Source: Prochlorococcus sp. AG-402-G22
Lineage (GTDB): Bacteria > Cyanobacteriota > Cyanobacteriia > PCC-6307 > Cyanobiaceae
Length of the DNA: 43,512 bases
Assembly: GCA_003217035.1 (NCBI GenBank)
Contig: QCHV01000008.1
Span: 1 to 43,512, forward strand
Direction: 5' to 3'
This document shows, in pieces, positions 33,341 through 42,020 of the stretch (position 1 is its first letter; each line of letters begins with the position of its first letter). A program made the position numbers and the translations under genes. The notes below the pieces were generated by a model, which had not been told where the DNA came from, searched no databases, and worked only from the letters and a program-made list of their open reading frames with translations.

Positions 33341-36295
33341 TCATTTTGCTTCCATCCAATTATTCCCTACGGCTGCTTCTACGACTAGTGGAACACTAAG
33401 TTTGATGGCGTTTTCCATGGTTGTAACCACTAGCTCTTTGACTTGTTTTGTTATAGAGGGGTCTACTTCTAAAACTAATTCGTCATGTACTTGCAAAAGA
33501 AGGTTTGCAGCCAAACTCGCTTTCTTGAGTTCTTGATCAAGTTGAACCATTGCGACTTTAATAATGTCTGCACTGGAGCCTTGAATTGGCGCATTGGCTG
33601 CAGCTCGTAATTGCTGTGCTTCCATGCCAGCTCTTCTGGCTAGTTTAAGGTCTATCTCGAGAGGGCTTTTCCCTAAAAGACGACCTAATCCATTTTTGTC
33701 GAAATGAAAGTACCTTCGTCTCCCAAGTAATGTTTCTACATAGCCTTTGCTAAGAGCAAGTCTTTCTTGTAGCTCTAGAAAAGAAAAGACTTTTGTATAG
33801 CGCTCCTTAAACCGTTCTAAGAATTCTTTCGCTTGAGCTTGTGAAACCCCTGTAGAGCGAGCAAAGCGTTGCGCTCCCATTCCATATATGACGCCAAAGT
33901 TAATTGTCTTTCCCAAACGCCTTTCTTCAGGACTAATTGATTCCTTTTCTAGTAGAAGCTTTGCAGTTAATTCATGAACATCATCTCCTTTTCTATAAGC
34001 TTCTTGAAGAACTTTCTCACCCGAAAGATGAGCTAATATACGAAGTTCTATTTGAGAATAATCAGCACTTAGTAATTCCCAGCCTTCTCTTGGGAGGAAT
34101 GCTTTCCTGATTCGTCTACTGAAGTCGGTACGTATTGGTATATTTTGTAAGTTTGGATTACTACTACTTAATCTACCAGTTGTTGTCACGGCTTGGTTGA
34201 AGTCTGTATGCACCCTTCCAGTATCTCTTTCAACTAATTGAGGTAATGCATCCACGTAAGTGCTCAGAAGTTTGCTTAGCGTTCGATGTTCTACAACAAG
34301 AGGAACTATCTCATGATCTCTTTCAAGTTTCTCAAGGACATTTGCATCAGTACTCCAACCTGTTTTTGTTTTTCGAGACTTCTTTGTGTCAAGTTCAAGT
34401 TTCTCAAAGAGGAGTTCTCCTAGTTGTTTGGGAGAACTCATGTTGAATTCTATGCCTGCAATTTTAAAAGTCTTTTCTTCTATGTTCTTAAGGGTTCTTT
34501 TTAATTCGATAGAAAGTTCTTGGAGGTAAGGAATATCTATTCTTATACCTCTTGCTTCCATGTCTGCAAGTATTGGTTCTAGAGGTAACTCTACTTTCTC
34601 TAAAAGGTTAACCAGTGGTCTGCCTAGTTCATTTAATTGATCTTTTAATCGAAAGAAAAGCCTTCTTGTAAGAAAAACATCCATACCGCAATACATGCTC
34701 GCAGTATGAATATCAACATTTCTAAAGTTTTCCCCTTTGCCGACTATTTCCTTAAAACTTTGAGGAGTGAATTGAAACTCTCTCTTTGATATCTCTTCCA
34801 GGCTATGTTTTTTACTGGCATCTCGAATGTAGTCGCCAAGGAGTGTATCCATAACTACACCTTCAAGAGGGATACCATACTGAAGAAGGATTAGTCTGTC
34901 ATACTTTGCATTTTGAAGAACTTTTGGATGCTTTCTACTGCCAAGCCAGGGTGAAAGAATTTCTATAACTTCTGACAATGGTAGTTGTTGTATATTTTGG
35001 CCAATTAACAACTTTTCATAGCTGTGTCCTATGGGAATGTAAGCTATCTCTTTTGGGTTTTCGCCCCAGCAAAGGCCTACTCCAACCAACTCTGCTTTGC
35101 AAGGGTTTAGATCGGTTGTTTCTGTATCAATCGCGACAGGTTGTTGTGGATCAATACATCTCATTAGGGTCCTAAGGAGTTTTACAAGAGATTGGTTTGT
35201 ATTGATTACCGTAGGCTTTATTTCTGGCATTAAAGACTTTTTATTGATCAATGGTTTTAGGCTCTCCATTGAAGTTGATGCATCGATAACTTCAAGGTTG
35301 TTTTTGGTTTTTTTGTTAATAGAAAAACCACCAGTTGAAAATGCCGCTATAAATTCTGGTAGTTGACGATAAAGACTATTTAACTCAAGGTCTTGTAGAG
35401 ATTTAGCTAGATTTTCTTTGTTTATAGTTTTTAATTCAAATTCTGGAGTATTTGTTATAGGAATCTCGATTAATATTTCAGCTAATTCTCTAGAAAGGTA
35501 GGCATTTTCTTTACCTTCTCTAAGCTTTTTCTTTACAGCTCCTTTAATAGCACCTTGAAAGGCTTTGTCGCCCTGTATTTCTAGTCTTTCTAATAATTTA
35601 AATACTCCATCTAGGTCATTGCTCTCATTGAGGAGGTTTACAGCTGTTTTTGGTCCTACGCCTTTAACTCCAGGTATATTGTCTGAGCTGTCTCCAGTAA
35701 GAGCTTTGAAGTCAATTACTTTTGTAGGAGTAACTCCTAGTTTTGCTTTTACACCTTCTTCGTTTACGAGTATTGGGCTCCCACTTTTTGCATAAGGACC
35801 TCCCCCCATATACATAACAGCTATATCTCGCTGATCATCAACCAATTGAAAAAGGTCTCTATCCCCTGAAAGAATGCGTACTTTCCACCCGTCATTAGCG
35901 GCTTTATTGGCTAGTGTTCCTAGAACATCATCGGCTTCAAATCCTGGCGCAGTACATATGGGAATTTGGAGGCCTTCTTGAAGGATTGTTTGTAATTGTT
36001 CAAGGTCTTGAAAAAAGATAGGTGGAGCGACATCTCTGTTCGCTTTGTAGTTTGGATCGGCTTTATGACGGAACGTAGGCTCTGCAGTGTCAAATGCAAT
36101 TGTTACGCCTTGAGGACTAAGGGACTTGCAATTATCTAGAAGACTTTTTAAAAACCCATATGTAACACTTGTTGGCAAGCCTTCCTTTGTAGTTAATCCA
36201 CCTTCTCCACCTTTGCTAAAGGCATAGAAACTTCTAAAAGCTAATGAATGACCATCTACTAGAAGTAATGTCGGTTTTTGCTTGACTTCGTACAT
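33341..36295 (-). CDS. polA: DNA polymerase I
   Basis: DNA polymerase I for repair and removal of RNA primers. The N-terminal 5'-3' exonuclease domain begins LLLVDGHSLAFRSFYA and has CTAPGFEADDVLGTL and KALTGDSSDNIPGVKGVGPK. A 3'-5' exonuclease domain with AIDTETTDLNPC keeps the acidic active-site pair. The polymerase domain has ADYSQIELRILAHLSGEK, KTINFGVIYGMGAQ (O helix region) and LLQVHDELVLEV (catalytic Asp). At 984 residues it is longer than E. coli PolI, mostly through a linker around 320-360. It lies 30 bases after the HlyD-family gene. Confidence 0.97.
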   Translation of the reverse strand: MYEVKQKPTLLLVDGHSLAFRSFYAFSKGGEGGLTTKEGLPTSVTYGFLKSLLDNCKSLSPQGVTIAFDTAEPTFRHKADPNYKANRDVAPPIFFQDLEQLQTILQEGLQIPICTAPGFEADDVLGTLANKAANDGWKVRILSGDRDLFQLVDDQRDIAVMYMGGGPYAKSGSPILVNEEGVKAKLGVTPTKVIDFKALTGDSSDNIPGVKGVGPKTAVNLLNESNDLDGVFKLLERLEIQGDKAFQGAIKGAVKKKLREGKENAYLSRELAEILIEIPITNTPEFELKTINKENLAKSLQDLELNSLYRQLPEFIAAFSTGGFSINKKTKNNLEVIDASTSMESLKPLINKKSLMPEIKPTVINTNQSLVKLLRTLMRCIDPQQPVAIDTETTDLNPCKAELVGVGLCWGENPKEIAYIPIGHSYEKLLIGQNIQQLPLSEVIEILSPWLGSRKHPKVLQNAKYDRLILLQYGIPLEGVVMDTLLGDYIRDASKKHSLEEISKREFQFTPQSFKEIVGKGENFRNVDIHTASMYCGMDVFLTRRLFFRLKDQLNELGRPLVNLLEKVELPLEPILADMEARGIRIDIPYLQELSIELKRTLKNIEEKTFKIAGIEFNMSSPKQLGELLFEKLELDTKKSRKTKTGWSTDANVLEKLERDHEIVPLVVEHRTLSKLLSTYVDALPQLVERDTGRVHTDFNQAVTTTGRLSSSNPNLQNIPIRTDFSRRIRKAFLPREGWELLSADYSQIELRILAHLSGEKVLQEAYRKGDDVHELTAKLLLEKESISPEERRLGKTINFGVIYGMGAQRFARSTGVSQAQAKEFLERFKERYTKVFSFLELQERLALSKGYVETLLGRRRYFHFDKNGLGRLLGKSPLEIDLKLARRAGMEAQQLRAAANAPIQGSSADIIKVAMVQLDQELKKASLAANLLLQVHDELVLEVDPSITKQVKELVVTTMENAIKLSVPLVVEAAVGNNWMEAK

Positions 36296-36325
36296 GAATT
36301 TAAGTTTTAGATTTGAGAGCTTTTT

Positions 36326-37408
36326 TTAATCCGTCTTTTGTTTGCCCCATGGTGGTAGATCAATAAATATTTGATCTCCAGGACTTACTCCTTTGATAAT
36401 TGCAGTTTTGCTACCGCTGCTAGACCCAAGTTCTACTTTTTGGAATTTAGGCTGATTGTTTTCCCCAACCACTAATAAACCTGGTATGCCGTCTCTTGTA
36501 ACTATTGCAACAGTTGGGACAAGTGTCTTTAGTTTGCTCTTACCTGTTTGGAATTCAATGTCAGCAGTCATACCAATCCTTAATTTTTCAGGAGGTTCAA
36601 CCAATGCAAGGGTTACTTCAAAAGAAGTGACGTTGTTGTCTTTTATGGCTCGAGGTGCAATCTTTTTGACGATTGCTTCGAACCTTTCGTCTGGGAAAGC
36701 TTCAACACGTACATAGGCTTCTCCTTCTTGTTTGATGCGTCCTATATCACTCTCAGGGACCTTTGCGATTACTTGAAGTCCTTGCGAGATTTCCACAACA
36801 GCACTTTTTATAGAGCTTGAATTTGCCGTAGATCTGGAGTTTGGAGAAACATAAGAGCCTGGTTCTGCATAGCGTGCTGTAATAACACCTTTAAAAGGGG
36901 CTCGAATAAAAAGTTCATCCCCTTCAACATTTATTTGATCTAAGCGAGCTTTGCTGGTTAAGAAATCTTTTTGAAACTCGTTGTAGTTTTCTTTGCTTAT
37001 GGCACCTTCCTTATAAAGTTCTTTTCTTCTTTCAAACGCTAGTTTTTTGTTTTCATATTGAGCTTTTATTTCACTAAGACGAAAGGGGAAGTCTCGATCA
37101 TTGATTTTTGCAATTAATTGGTTTGCAATAACATAGTCCCCTTCTATGACATAAATCTCTTCAATAATTCCTTGACGGTGGGGGTTAACATTAATGCTTT
37201 TTTCCGCTTCCAGCTCACCACTGGCACTAATGATTGCTGAGAGCTTCCCTTGTTCAGCACTCATTGTGTAATTGGTGATATTCCTAGTGCTCCCTTTCCC
37301 TGGTCCTAGTTTCCATAGCCATGAACAAGCCACTATGAATAAAAGGAGGCCAAAGAAGCTAATTGCTTTCTTGTGTTGGAAATTTGACCTAATAATGCTT
37401 TGGAACAT
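36326..37408 (-). CDS. HlyD-family periplasmic adaptor protein
   Basis: A membrane fusion protein of about 360 residues. One N-terminal membrane helix (AISFFGLLLFIVACSWLWKL) is followed by a lipoyl-like half (NPHRQGIIEEIYVIEGDYVI), a coiled coil (about 115-165), the second lipoyl half (APFKGVITARYAEPG) and beta-barrel segments (VEPPEKLRIGMTADIEFQTG). Such proteins link an inner-membrane ABC or RND exporter to an outer-membrane channel. No permease, ATPase or TolC-like gene is adjacent, so the partner is elsewhere. I start at the ATG at 37408; a TTG at 37438 would add ten residues. It is upstream of polA on the same strand. Confidence 0.85.
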   Translation of the reverse strand: MFQSIIRSNFQHKKAISFFGLLLFIVACSWLWKLGPGKGSTRNITNYTMSAEQGKLSAIISASGELEAEKSINVNPHRQGIIEEIYVIEGDYVIANQLIAKINDRDFPFRLSEIKAQYENKKLAFERRKELYKEGAISKENYNEFQKDFLTSKARLDQINVEGDELFIRAPFKGVITARYAEPGSYVSPNSRSTANSSSIKSAVVEISQGLQVIAKVPESDIGRIKQEGEAYVRVEAFPDERFEAIVKKIAPRAIKDNNVTSFEVTLALVEPPEKLRIGMTADIEFQTGKSKLKTLVPTVAIVTRDGIPGLLVVGENNQPKFQKVELGSSSGSKTAIIKGVSPGDQIFIDLPPWGKQKTD

Positions 37409-37546
37409 TTCAAGGCTTTTTTGTTTCTCTATAGTCAATTGAGGAAAGCTTAGTTTTTGACATTGTGGTATTAAGTATATTTTGCTTGTTTTGGGATGTT
37501 TTGGACAGATTAAGCTTCCGCATATTCTTTTTTGAGAAGTTTATTT

Positions 37547-38638
37547 ATGCTTAAAGCTGGTATCGTTGGCCTTCCAAATGTTGGAAAGTCAACTCTATTC
37601 AATGCCCTTGTGGCCAATGCTAAGGCGCAAGCTGCTAATTTCCCTTTTTGTACAATTGAGCCGAATATTGGGACGGTATCAGTCCCTGACGAAAGACTAG
37701 GAGAATTGGCAAAGCTTAGTTCTAGTAAGGAAAGCATCCCCACACGAATTGAGTTTGTTGATATAGCAGGCCTTGTTAAGGGTGCTAGTCAGGGAGAAGG
37801 CTTGGGCAATAAGTTCTTATCGAATATTCGTGAAGTTGATGCAATCGTTCATGTTGTACGTTGTTTCGAAGATGATGATGTCATACATGTGTCTGGCTCT
37901 GTTGATCCTATTAGAGATATTGAGATAATAAATCTGGAACTTGGGTTGTCTGATATTAGTCAAATAGAAAAAAGGAGAGAAAGGTTAAAAAAACAAGTAA
38001 GAATAAATAAGGAAGCCAAGCTTGAAGATGAAGCCTTAGAAAAATTATATTCGGCTCTTCATCAAGGTTTGGCGGCAAGGAGTGTAGAACTTGCAGATGA
38101 AGAGATTTTATTAATCAAACCACTTGGACTTCTTACACGTAAACCAGTGATTTATGCAATTAATCTAAGTGAAGATGATCTTTCTTCAGGCAACTCTTTT
38201 TCTTTGAAGGTAACTGATTTGGCTAATTTAGAATGTGCAAAGACTGTTATGGTATCTGCGCAGGTTGAATCAGAATTAATAGATTTGGGGGATATAGAAA
38301 GGCAAGACTATTTAGATGGTTTAGGAGTTAAAGAAGGGGGACTGAAAAGTCTTATTAAGGCTTCTTATAACCTTTTGGGTTTAAGAACTTATTTTACGAC
38401 TGGGGAAAAAGAGAGTCGAGCATGGACAATAAAAGCTGGAATGACAGCTCCCCAGGCTGCTGGTGTTATTCATACTGACTTTGAAAGAGGATTTATTCGT
38501 GCGCAGTCAATTGGCTATAAAAAACTTTTAGAAGCTGGCTCTTTGGGTGAAGCCAAGAATCGAGGCTGGGTAAGAAGTGAAGGTAAAGAGTATGTAGTAG
38601 AAGAAGGAGATGTAATGGAATTCTTATTTAATGTATAA
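37547..38638 (+). CDS. ychF: Ribosome-associated ATPase/GTPase YchF
   Basis: YchF is an Obg-family P-loop NTPase that prefers ATP and binds ribosomes. Motifs: G1 GLPNVGKSTLFNAL near the start, PFCTIEPNIGTV (switch), FVDIAGLVKGASQGEGLGN (G3), and the C-terminal TGS-like domain TYFTTGEKESRAWTI to HTDFERGFIRAQ. The ATG at 37547 gives the standard MLKAGIVG N-terminus; the frame is open to a TTG at 37532, which is not needed. Length is 363 residues. It is divergent from the HlyD-family gene. Confidence 0.96.
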   Translation: MLKAGIVGLPNVGKSTLFNALVANAKAQAANFPFCTIEPNIGTVSVPDERLGELAKLSSSKESIPTRIEFVDIAGLVKGASQGEGLGNKFLSNIREVDAIVHVVRCFEDDDVIHVSGSVDPIRDIEIINLELGLSDISQIEKRRERLKKQVRINKEAKLEDEALEKLYSALHQGLAARSVELADEEILLIKPLGLLTRKPVIYAINLSEDDLSSGNSFSLKVTDLANLECAKTVMVSAQVESELIDLGDIERQDYLDGLGVKEGGLKSLIKASYNLLGLRTYFTTGEKESRAWTIKAGMTAPQAAGVIHTDFERGFIRAQSIGYKKLLEAGSLGEAKNRGWVRSEGKEYVVEEGDVMEFLFNV

Positions 38639-38696
38639 GCATAATCATTCCTCTGCAGTGGAACTAGTGATCTTTTTTTAGTCTTTTGGTCATTAT

Positions 38697-38849
38697 CTAA
38701 AAGTATTCCCCTTGGAGAAACCTCTCCATGCATATGGTTTGACAATCACTCATGCTTTCATCAGTCGAACAGAAAGACGTGCATTCAAAGTAATCATCTA
38801 TAGCTTCTCTCTCTCTTACAGGACTGGTCTCATTAACAGTGTTTTCCAT
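38697..38849 (-). CDS. Very small Cys-containing protein (50 residues)
   Basis: A 50-residue acidic protein beginning MENTVNETSPVREREAID, with the four cysteines spread through FECTSFC, SDCQTIC. The pairs C-x3-C and C-x3-C suggest a small disulfide or metal-bound helical hairpin. A GGAG sequence lies nine bases before its ATG at 38849, and the frame ends at a TAG at 38697. Similar short Cys-pair proteins are, as I recall, common in Prochlorococcus; I could not check. It is between ychF and the membrane gene at 38962. The function is unknown. Confidence 0.6.
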   Translation of the reverse strand: MENTVNETSPVREREAIDDYFECTSFCSTDESMSDCQTICMERFLQGEYF

Positions 38850-38961
38850 AACCGTTTCTCCGCTTACTATTTACAACGTATCTAATCGATAACTAAATGA
38901 CATCAGCATTACTTCCTAAAGTGATAAATGCTGCATTTTGCAGAAAAGCTGTTCAAATCTC

Positions 38962-39285
38962 ATGACTTATATAGTTCTATATGTAGCGGCCATAGTTTCC
39001 ATATGGTGGATTTACCGTGTTGGTTGGTCTGATGCTCTTAAAAAAATTCTCAGTATTTTGATCCCATCGGTATTGATCATTCTTTTTAATGCAAAAGCGG
39101 GTCGATTGCTTTTTAGAAACCCAATAATAGGAATTGTTAGTATTCTGCCAACTGCAGTCTTTATTTTTAAAGCATCTGAGCCACTAGTAGTTGTTATTAA
39201 TAGTTGGATAGATAGGAGAAAGGATAACTTCGTTGGCATGAAAGATGTAGTTGATGCCGAAGTGATTTCAAAGGAGGACTGTTGA
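38962..39285 (+). CDS. Small membrane protein
   Basis: A protein of about 107 residues with three hydrophobic segments: TYIVLYVAAIVSIWWIY, a stretch around ILSILIPSVLIILF and IIGIVSILPTAVFIF. It ends in a charged tail (IDRRKDNFVGMKDVVDAEV). The frame is open to a TTG at 38938; I use the ATG at 38962. Its end contains the Shine-Dalgarno AAGGAGG for the next gene, showing an operon of three small genes. No family was recognised. Confidence 0.65.
   Translation: MTYIVLYVAAIVSIWWIYRVGWSDALKKILSILIPSVLIILFNAKAGRLLFRNPIIGIVSILPTAVFIFKASEPLVVVINSWIDRRKDNFVGMKDVVDAEVISKEDC
39271..39277 (+). promoter_or_regulatory. Shine-Dalgarno deciding the start of the 44-residue gene
   Basis: AAGGAGG, nine bases before the GTG at 39287 and inside the end of the membrane-protein gene. 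It is the strongest ribosome-binding site in this part of the window and supports translation of a very short acidic protein. Confidence 0.75.
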
Positions 39286-39286
39286 A

Positions 39287-39421
39287 GTGATTAGAAATAT
39301 AGAAAGAAATGTTGATGACGACTCTTATGATGAAATGGAAGAACTTCTCAAAGAGATAGATCCAGATGAAGAAGATCAGCCTTATTTTCCACCTGAAGAA
39401 TCTAAACCTCCCCATTACTAA
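39287..39421 (+). CDS. Very small acidic protein (44 residues)
   Basis: A 44-residue highly acidic protein: GTG start, then IRNIERNVDDDSYDEMEEL and a tail rich in Asp, Glu and Pro (EESKPPHY). A full AAGGAGG Shine-Dalgarno supports the start, and its TAA overlaps the next ATG by one base. The pattern of coupled small genes argues that it is real. No domain or family was recognised. Confidence 0.62.
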   Translation: MIRNIERNVDDDSYDEMEELLKEIDPDEEDQPYFPPEESKPPHY

Positions 39422-39585
39422 TGGCTTTAACTGCATATAGGAAACACAAAATTTATTTAGCAGCGATTATGAATTATGCTCTTGGCACAAATGATCTAGA
39501 AGAAGTTGAGTTCTATAACAAAATAAAAGAAGAGATGAAAGACGATAAGAATACAAGACATCTGGGAGTTCCCAGAGAAGATTGA
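39421..39585 (+). CDS. Very small protein (54 residues)
   Basis: A 54-residue protein, MALTAYRKHKIYLAAIMNYA followed by a charged helix LEEVEFYNKIKEEMK and a basic/acidic end PRED. Its ATG overlaps the stop of the preceding gene as TAATG, so translation is coupled. There is no signal peptide and no family was recognised. It is the third gene of the small operon starting at 38962. Confidence 0.6.
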   Translation: MALTAYRKHKIYLAAIMNYALGTNDLEEVEFYNKIKEEMKDDKNTRHLGVPRED

Positions 39586-39777
39586 TTTAGACCCATTTCC
39601 TTCGAGGAGTTTGCTGCATGTAGATCAATGGTCCTTCTACGGTTAGTTACTCTCTGACTATTAATTGAAAGAATAAACGTGGAAATTTTCTGCTAAATGT
39701 TTTGTACCACTTGCACTAGAAGACTTTAAAGGCCTTAATTCAAAGATAAAGCAGCAAATATATTTTGGTTGTGTTAG

Positions 39778-39864
39778 ATGAGTAATACGTCTACTTCTCC
39801 TTTAGATGCTCTAATGCTTAAGGCCCTTAAATTTGGCAGTCCTAAAGAGGTGGGCGATGGATAA
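39778..39864 (+). CDS. Possible 28-residue peptide
   Basis: An ATG-started frame of 28 codons (MSNTSTSPLDALMLKALKFG, then SPKEVGDG) that overlaps the next gene's start by eight bases. It has no clear Shine-Dalgarno. It may be a short leader peptide for the following gene or only chance. The preceding 39586-39777 showed no other plausible frame on either strand. Confidence 0.25.
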   Translation: MSNTSTSPLDALMLKALKFGSPKEVGDG

Positions 39865-40099
39865 ATTATTGGTAATTCTGCTTATGGCATTTATCACGTC
39901 TATCGATATAACAAGCAAAGCAGCAGTTTTTTTTATGCCAGCACGTTGCCCAAGGATTATTTCTGACGAGAAGATGATAGAACTTACTCCTTACCTCTAT
40001 GGAGAATTGCTTAGGCATAATAATTATTGCGATGATTATCTTCCTAAACCTATTGACCTCTCTATTTTTAGGTTGCGTAATAATAGAAAAGTTGCTTAG
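39857..40099 (+). CDS. Small secreted protein with signal peptide
   Basis: An 80-residue protein with a signal peptide (MDKLLVILLMAFITSIDITS, likely cut after TSKA) and a mature part of about 58 residues with two cysteines (ARCPR and NYCDD) that could form a disulfide. The ATG at 39857 follows a GAGGTG Shine-Dalgarno-like sequence by four to six bases. The upstream TTG at 39833 is rejected because it adds residues before the signal peptide. No family was recognised; it is probably periplasmic. Confidence 0.6.
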   Translation: MDKLLVILLMAFITSIDITSKAAVFFMPARCPRIISDEKMIELTPYLYGELLRHNNYCDDYLPKPIDLSIFRLRNNRKVA

Positions 40100-40104
40100 T
40101 ATCT

Positions 40105-40269
40105 ATGGATTGGGAATCTGCTAAAAAACATTGTATTGACAGAAATTGGCAATGGTCATTGGAAGTTTTAAATCAAGCTCATGATGAGATGAAAGAATTA
40201 GAAGGAAGACTTAAAAAGTGCGAAGATCAACAGAAGGCTCAACGCTTATATAACTCCTGTAACTATTAA
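40105..40269 (+). CDS. Very small helical protein (54 residues)
   Basis: A 54-residue protein, MDWESAKKHCIDRNWQWSLE followed by a heptad-like helix (VLNQAHDEMKELEGRLKKCE) and the end RLYNSCNY. It starts five bases after the previous stop, with no strong Shine-Dalgarno, so it may be translated by re-initiation. The regular spacing of hydrophobic residues suggests a short coiled coil. The function is unknown. Confidence 0.55.
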   Translation: MDWESAKKHCIDRNWQWSLEVLNQAHDEMKELEGRLKKCEDQQKAQRLYNSCNY

Positions 40270-40451
40270 TAAATCATGTGTAAAAGAATCAACTATTTCC
40301 GTTGACAAACCAATTATCAGAAAGATTTTTTTGCATAGTGCGTACTTAAAAGTCATTGTTTTCTGTATCATGTTGGCTGTATCTACAAGTGTATCGCTGC
40401 TCTCCTTAGGAGTACCGTTCTGCATAAAATGATCTTGTGTGAGGTATCAAA

Positions 40452-41882
40452 ATGAAGTTTTTCCAGCAATTGTGGTTGACTCCAGCTGCTTTGGGCCTCT
40501 TGACTCCGCTTGGGGCCATTGCTTTTGATATCAACAATATTGATGTTAAAAGAAGTCATACTGATCAGATCAGCATGACTTCTTACCCCCTAAAGATTAT
40601 TCCATCGGAGTTATCGTATGCCCAGTTTTATGATTTTGGAGAGCATCATAATTGTTCCGTTGGTAATAATAATCAGCTGCTGAGATCAAACCTAATTCCA
40701 TCAAATCAAGAGAGTTTCTTATTAGGTGGATCTTGCTTTGATAGTGGTTTAATTGCTAACGGCGAAAGTTTGGAGCCAGAGGATCAGCAAGTTGTTGATG
40801 AGTTTGTTTCTGAAATGACTAAACTTAAAAATCGCATAGATCTTCTTGAGGGTAAGTTCAATCAGTTAAGCGCTAATCAGTTTTCATCGACTACTAAGTT
40901 GTCTGGTAATGCAACATTTACTTTTGGAGCTTCTACTTGGGAGAGAGGTTCTACTGATAGTGAAGCTTTTCATAGTAACTATTCATACAAATTATTTCTT
41001 AATACTAGTTTTAGTGGAAATGACTTCCTTCGTCTATCTCTTGAAGCTGGAAACTACTCTGCAACAAGCCCTTTGCTTTTAGAAAGTATTGCCAGTACTG
41101 GTAATGAATTCAGAGTGGAATCTTTGTATTATTCCTTCCCATTCGGAGAATTCACTGTTGCAGCAGGCCCTTTATATGAACTAGATAAACTATCTGCTAT
41201 TACTTCAACTTATAGCAATAGCTTCTTTTTTAATGGTTATTACATAGGGCCTAATTCATTCTCCTCACCTATTGGTATTTCAGGTACAGGTGCAGGCTTT
41301 TCATATTTGGGTAAGAACGGATTTTCCTTCGGGACTAGTTTTGCTGCAGTTGATGGATCTAATGCTGAACTAGGGATTGGAACTAACGATGGTAATGATG
41401 CTCTATCTATTTCAGCAGGATATAACTCAACAAGTTTTGGTGGTGGCCTTACATACGCCAAGCTTGACAGTCCCACTGGTGCTATATCAGAACTTGCTTT
41501 TAGTCTTACTGGGTTGAACTTTGATGAGAATCCCGAGGCATTTGGGATTGGCTTTTATTGGACCCCCACTGAGAATTTTGATATTAGTGCTGGTATTGAT
41601 TTCTTAGACGTTGGTATAAGTGGTTATGAAGATGGCATGACCTTTTCTATTGGAGCCGACTTAGATCTATTGTCTGGTGTGCTTAGTGCAGGTATAGCTA
41701 GTGTGCCCGACTGGGATGCTAATAATAACTATGACCCGGCCGGTATGGCTTATGAACTGTATTACAGCTATAAGATTTCTGAGGCGATTTCTATTAAGCC
41801 AGGCCTTATGATTACTACTTTTGATAGAGATCAAGGATTTGATTCAATTAGGTACGCAATTGAAACAACATTTCAATTCTAA
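40452..41882 (+). CDS. Cyanobacterial outer-membrane porin
   Basis: An outer-membrane beta-barrel porin of the cyanobacterial (SomA-like) type, 476 residues. A signal peptide (MKFFQQLWLTPAALGLLTPL, cut after GAIA) comes first, then about 90 residues, a short coiled coil (DQQVVDEFVSEMTKLKNRI) and a barrel rich in Gly, Ser and aromatic strands from about 150. The chain ends IRYAIETTFQF with the C-terminal Phe used for barrel insertion. The usual N-terminal SLH domain that ties these porins to the cell wall is not clearly recognisable: the region YPLKIIPSELSYAQFYDFGE to GSCFDSG may be a diverged remnant. It probably imports small solutes. A long leader precedes it (40270-40451). Confidence 0.85.
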   Translation: MKFFQQLWLTPAALGLLTPLGAIAFDINNIDVKRSHTDQISMTSYPLKIIPSELSYAQFYDFGEHHNCSVGNNNQLLRSNLIPSNQESFLLGGSCFDSGLIANGESLEPEDQQVVDEFVSEMTKLKNRIDLLEGKFNQLSANQFSSTTKLSGNATFTFGASTWERGSTDSEAFHSNYSYKLFLNTSFSGNDFLRLSLEAGNYSATSPLLLESIASTGNEFRVESLYYSFPFGEFTVAAGPLYELDKLSAITSTYSNSFFFNGYYIGPNSFSSPIGISGTGAGFSYLGKNGFSFGTSFAAVDGSNAELGIGTNDGNDALSISAGYNSTSFGGGLTYAKLDSPTGAISELAFSLTGLNFDENPEAFGIGFYWTPTENFDISAGIDFLDVGISGYEDGMTFSIGADLDLLSGVLSAGIASVPDWDANNNYDPAGMAYELYYSYKISEAISIKPGLMITTFDRDQGFDSIRYAIETTFQF

Positions 41883-42020
41883 TTTTGTCTATTTATAGTT
41901 GTCGTAAAAGTTTGTTTTGAGCTGGTTTTTTGTATGCTTACAGTACAATCACTCTCCTTCTTGCGATGTAGAGATTCTTTATTCTTATTCTTTTGGGGTT
42001 CTTATAAATAATTAGGTGTA

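Noticed and set aside
38515-38745. 76-codon minus-strand frame overlapping the end of ychF
   Set aside because: It overlaps a firm gene. The shorter frame at 38697-38849 has a Shine-Dalgarno and is the better candidate.
40270-40451. Hydrophobic short frame ahead of the porin
   Set aside because: It lacks a clear start and Shine-Dalgarno, and ends just before the porin start; more likely the leader region of the porin mRNA.
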